The notes below the pieces were generated by a model. That model did no database searches. It was given only the letters and a program-made list of their open reading frames with translations, and had not been told where the DNA came from. From NCBI GenBank assembly GCA_016936785.1, contig JAFGXE010000029.1, positions 1-6,921 of the forward strand: a stretch of DNA of 6,921 nucleotides. The letters run 5' to 3'. This document shows, in pieces, positions 5,857 to 6,921 of this stretch. The stretch is from Alphaproteobacteria bacterium. GTDB taxonomy: Bacteria > Pseudomonadota > Alphaproteobacteria > Rs-D84 > NBLK01. Both the position numbers and the translations under genes were made by a program. Position 1 is the first letter of the stretch, and every line of letters begins with the position of its first letter.

Positions 5857-5863
5857 AAAAATA
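5834..5863 (+). repeat. Direct repeat copy 2: orphan tRNA-Ser 3' end
   Basis: This is a diverged copy of the tRNA-Ser 3' end: T-loop-like TACAAAT, CCCTC, acceptor strand TCTCTCC (5845-5851), G, CCA (5853-5855), then ATAAAAATA. The acceptor strand TCTCTCC differs from the functional gene and looks like that of other serine tRNAs. The matching 5' half cannot be found: the best partner, GGAGGAA at 5799-5805, is too close and pairs imperfectly, and the T-stem 5' strand is lost. It is therefore a tRNA remnant or an attachment-site scar, not a working tRNA. Confidence 0.7.
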
Positions 5864-5888
5864 CACCCCGAAGTAGGGGTGTGTTTTT
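5857..5888. terminator. Bidirectional intrinsic terminator
   Basis: ACACCCC (5863-5869), loop GAAGTA, GGGGTGT (5876-5882), extended by flanking A (5857-5861) and T (5884-5888) runs to a stem of about 13 bp with one G-T wobble. Because both sides are A/T tracts, it can stop rightward transcripts from the tRNA side and leftward transcripts of the methyltransferase gene that ends at 5905. Confidence 0.88.
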
Positions 5889-5904
5889 ATCTAGGGTATC
5901 GTTT

Positions 5905-6498
5905 TTAAATCAAGCTTGCAAGGTAGTGCACAATTGTAATGAGCGGAATAATCAGCAAAGCGATAAATCCATCAAGTAATGTTTTAATAACAAGTTTTAA
6001 ATCAATTTGAATATAACGCGCTGTTTTCCAGTTCGAAAGGCGTGGAATAAAACGCGGGACGTTTTTCATATAGTCTAAGTAAGATTTTCCGAATTTATTT
6101 GTTAGGTAAGATTCTTCATTAATCATCATTGGGTAAAAACATGAAAAGAAAATAAAGAGAGACAAAAGCAATAATTCAGGTCTTTCTGTTAAAAATCCAA
6201 GTCCACTCGCAATGAATGAAGAAAAAAAGTAAAGAGGATGTCTCACAATAGAATACATTTCTGTTTGGATGACTGTTTCATTCTTGTGTGATGCGATTGT
6301 CAAAGAAGAAAATACGCGTCCAACAACACCAATGAATAAAAAGATTGAACCGATTCCCACGAAAATATCTTTAACTCCCCATGGAATTTGAAAGAGAGGA
6401 GAAACAAAAAACCAAATCCCGACAAATACGAGAATATTGATCAAGAGGAAGGGTTTGCGATACTGGTTGATAAAGCCTTGTTCTTTTTTTGCAGACAT
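5905..6498 (-). CDS. ICMT/PEMT-like membrane methyltransferase, 197 residues
   Basis: An integral membrane protein of the isoprenylcysteine carboxyl methyltransferase / phospholipid methyltransferase superfamily, which transfers methyl groups from S-adenosylmethionine to lipid-like substrates. Hydrophobic segments lie at about residues 16-38, 44-66, 88-104, 107-126 and 172-195. The superfamily signature is clear: YSIVRHPLYF (82-91, with Arg86-His87-Pro88), then the paired glutamates Glu128-Glu129 followed by YLTNKFGKSYLDYMKNVPRFIP (131-152). The bacterial substrate cannot be named; bacteria lack prenylated CaaX proteins in general, so a lipid or small isoprenoid is more likely than protein. 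The ATG at 6498 has AGGA about 8 nt upstream. It is a single-gene unit with a candidate promoter after the cold-shock terminator, and it converges on the tRNA region with a shared terminator. Confidence 0.85.
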   Translation of the reverse strand: MSAKKEQGFINQYRKPFLLINILVFVGIWFFVSPLFQIPWGVKDIFVGIGSIFLFIGVVGRVFSSLTIASHKNETVIQTEMYSIVRHPLYFFSSFIASGLGFLTERPELLLLSLFIFFSCFYPMMINEESYLTNKFGKSYLDYMKNVPRFIPRLSNWKTARYIQIDLKLVIKTLLDGFIALLIIPLITIVHYLASLI

Positions 6499-6533
6499 GA
6501 TTGAATCCTTTTTTAGAAAATTGAAGTTTTCTG

Positions 6534-6562
6534 ACTATATAAAACATTTTAAAGTAAAACAA
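6534..6562 (-). promoter_or_regulatory. Candidate promoter of the membrane methyltransferase gene
   Basis: On the minus strand, TTGTTT (6562-6557), a 17-bp spacer and TATAGT (6539-6534) match consensus at 3/6 and 5/6. The predicted start is near 6527, leaving a leader of about 29 nt with a good ribosome site. It sits just past the cold-shock gene terminator, as expected for a separate transcription unit. Confidence 0.45.
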
Positions 6563-6591
6563 GAAAAAAAACACCTCATAAGAGGTGTTTT
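6563..6591 (-). terminator. Intrinsic terminator of the cold-shock gene
   Basis: On the minus strand, AAAACACCTC, loop TTAT and GAGGTGTTTT form a 10-bp perfect stem (6591-6568) whose T run continues to 6563. It lies 20 nt after the stop of the cold-shock gene and separates it from the methyltransferase gene. Confidence 0.92.
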
Positions 6592-6610
6592 GAAATTTTA
6601 AAATAATGTG

Positions 6611-6817
6611 TTATTTTATTTCTTTAAGGTTTTCAGCAGAAGCTTTACCTTTGTTTTCAACAACATCATACTCAACTTCTTGTTCTTCTTTGAGTGAGCT
6701 GAGTCCAGCGTTTTGAACTGCACTGATGTGTACAAAAACATCTTTGCTACCGTCTGATGGTTCGATGAATCCATAGCCTTTTGTTCCATTAAACCATTTT
6801 ACTTTTCCAGTTGCCAT
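6611..6817 (-). CDS. Cold-shock protein, CspA family, 68 residues
   Basis: A single cold-shock domain that binds single-stranded RNA or DNA and acts as an RNA chaperone. Both nucleic-acid-binding motifs are intact: RNP1-like KGYGFIEP (about 13-20) and RNP2-like VFVHIS (about 27-32), after the usual start [14 protein letters not shown]. The wording [18 protein letters not shown] is of the alphaproteobacterial type. The length is standard. The start at 6817 (MATGKVKWF) has AAAGGA 7 nt upstream; an in-frame ATG further upstream at 6838 would add seven residues with no family match. A strong terminator follows. Whether it is cold-induced or constitutive cannot be told: the leader is short on the best promoter guess, and no cold-box was recognised. 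The exact paralogue letter cannot be assigned. Confidence 0.95.
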   Translation of the reverse strand: MATGKVKWFNGTKGYGFIEPSDGSKDVFVHISAVQNAGLSSLKEEQEVEYDVVENKGKASAENLKEIK

Positions 6818-6855
6818 TATTTTTCCTTTTGTTAGCAAGTTTAAAAAGCGTTATT

Positions 6856-6884
6856 ATTAAAAAGCGATAGATCATCCGTCTGAA
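6856..6884 (-). promoter_or_regulatory. Candidate promoter of the cold-shock gene
   Basis: On the minus strand, TTCAGA (6884-6879), a 17-bp spacer and TTTAAT (6861-6856) match consensus at 4/6 and 5/6, with a predicted start near 6849 and a leader of about 32 nt. The 10-bp direct repeat TTAAAAAGCG (6841-6850 and 6857-6866) overlaps the -10 and start region. The evidence is weak. Confidence 0.3.
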
Positions 6885-6921
6885 GAGGTCGAAATAAAGA
6901 AATTTTAGAATAACGTAAGAT

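Noticed and set aside
6841..6866. Two copies of TTAAAAAGCG as a CRISPR-like or regulatory repeat
   Set aside because: Only two 10-base copies in AT-rich sequence; too short and too few to support a call.

Overview
The window looks like a chromosomal segment of an AT-rich, Gram-negative alphaproteobacterium, possibly a host-associated or genome-reduced lineage (Rickettsiales/Holosporales-like). Three things point there: an LptB-type LPS transport ATPase, an outer-membrane porin of alphaproteobacterial style, and a short CspA-type protein with the alphaproteobacterial wording around [10 protein letters not shown]. The taxonomic placement is inferred from protein style and base composition only.

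Positions 34-4127 are a leftward block. Reading leftward from 4127 it holds a porin, lptB, a Nudix hydrolase, an isochorismatase-like cysteine hydrolase, a radical SAM protein of the spore-photoproduct-lyase-like (SplB/COG1533) family, and an unrecognised 168-residue protein. From lptB onward the genes are 10 nt apart or overlap by 8-17 nt, so they probably form one transcript. The radical SAM gene is broken by a single extra base in a run of six A (coding strand) at 936-941. Removing one A restores a 275-residue protein.

Positions 4191-5699 run rightward. tag (3-methyladenine DNA glycosylase I) overlaps by ATGA a gene for a fused MazG-like NTP pyrophosphohydrolase plus Nudix protein, which looks like a small operon for DNA-base and nucleotide-pool clean-up. 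A tRNA-Ser(UGA) gene with its own good promoter and terminator follows. The divergent porin/tag intergenic region is 63 bp and holds overlapping opposed promoters. The porin promoter (TTGACT-17-TATACT) is the strongest in the window.

Positions 5700-5904 hold no convincing gene. They contain the tRNA terminator, then a hairpin-rich stretch ending in a second, diverged copy of the tRNA-Ser 3' end (26 of 30 bases identical, CCA included), then a bidirectional terminator. This is a degenerate tRNA-Ser copy or an attachment-site scar.

Positions 5905-6817 run leftward again: an ICMT/PEMT-like membrane methyltransferase, then a cold-shock protein gene with a clear terminator between them. lptB and tag both lack a Shine-Dalgarno sequence and have a -10-like hexamer exactly 7 nt before their ATG, which suggests leaderless transcripts. 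No mobile element, CRISPR array or clearly novel defence system was found. The most unusual items are the MazG-Nudix fusion coupled to tag, the A-run frameshift in the radical SAM gene, and the tRNA 3'-end duplication.
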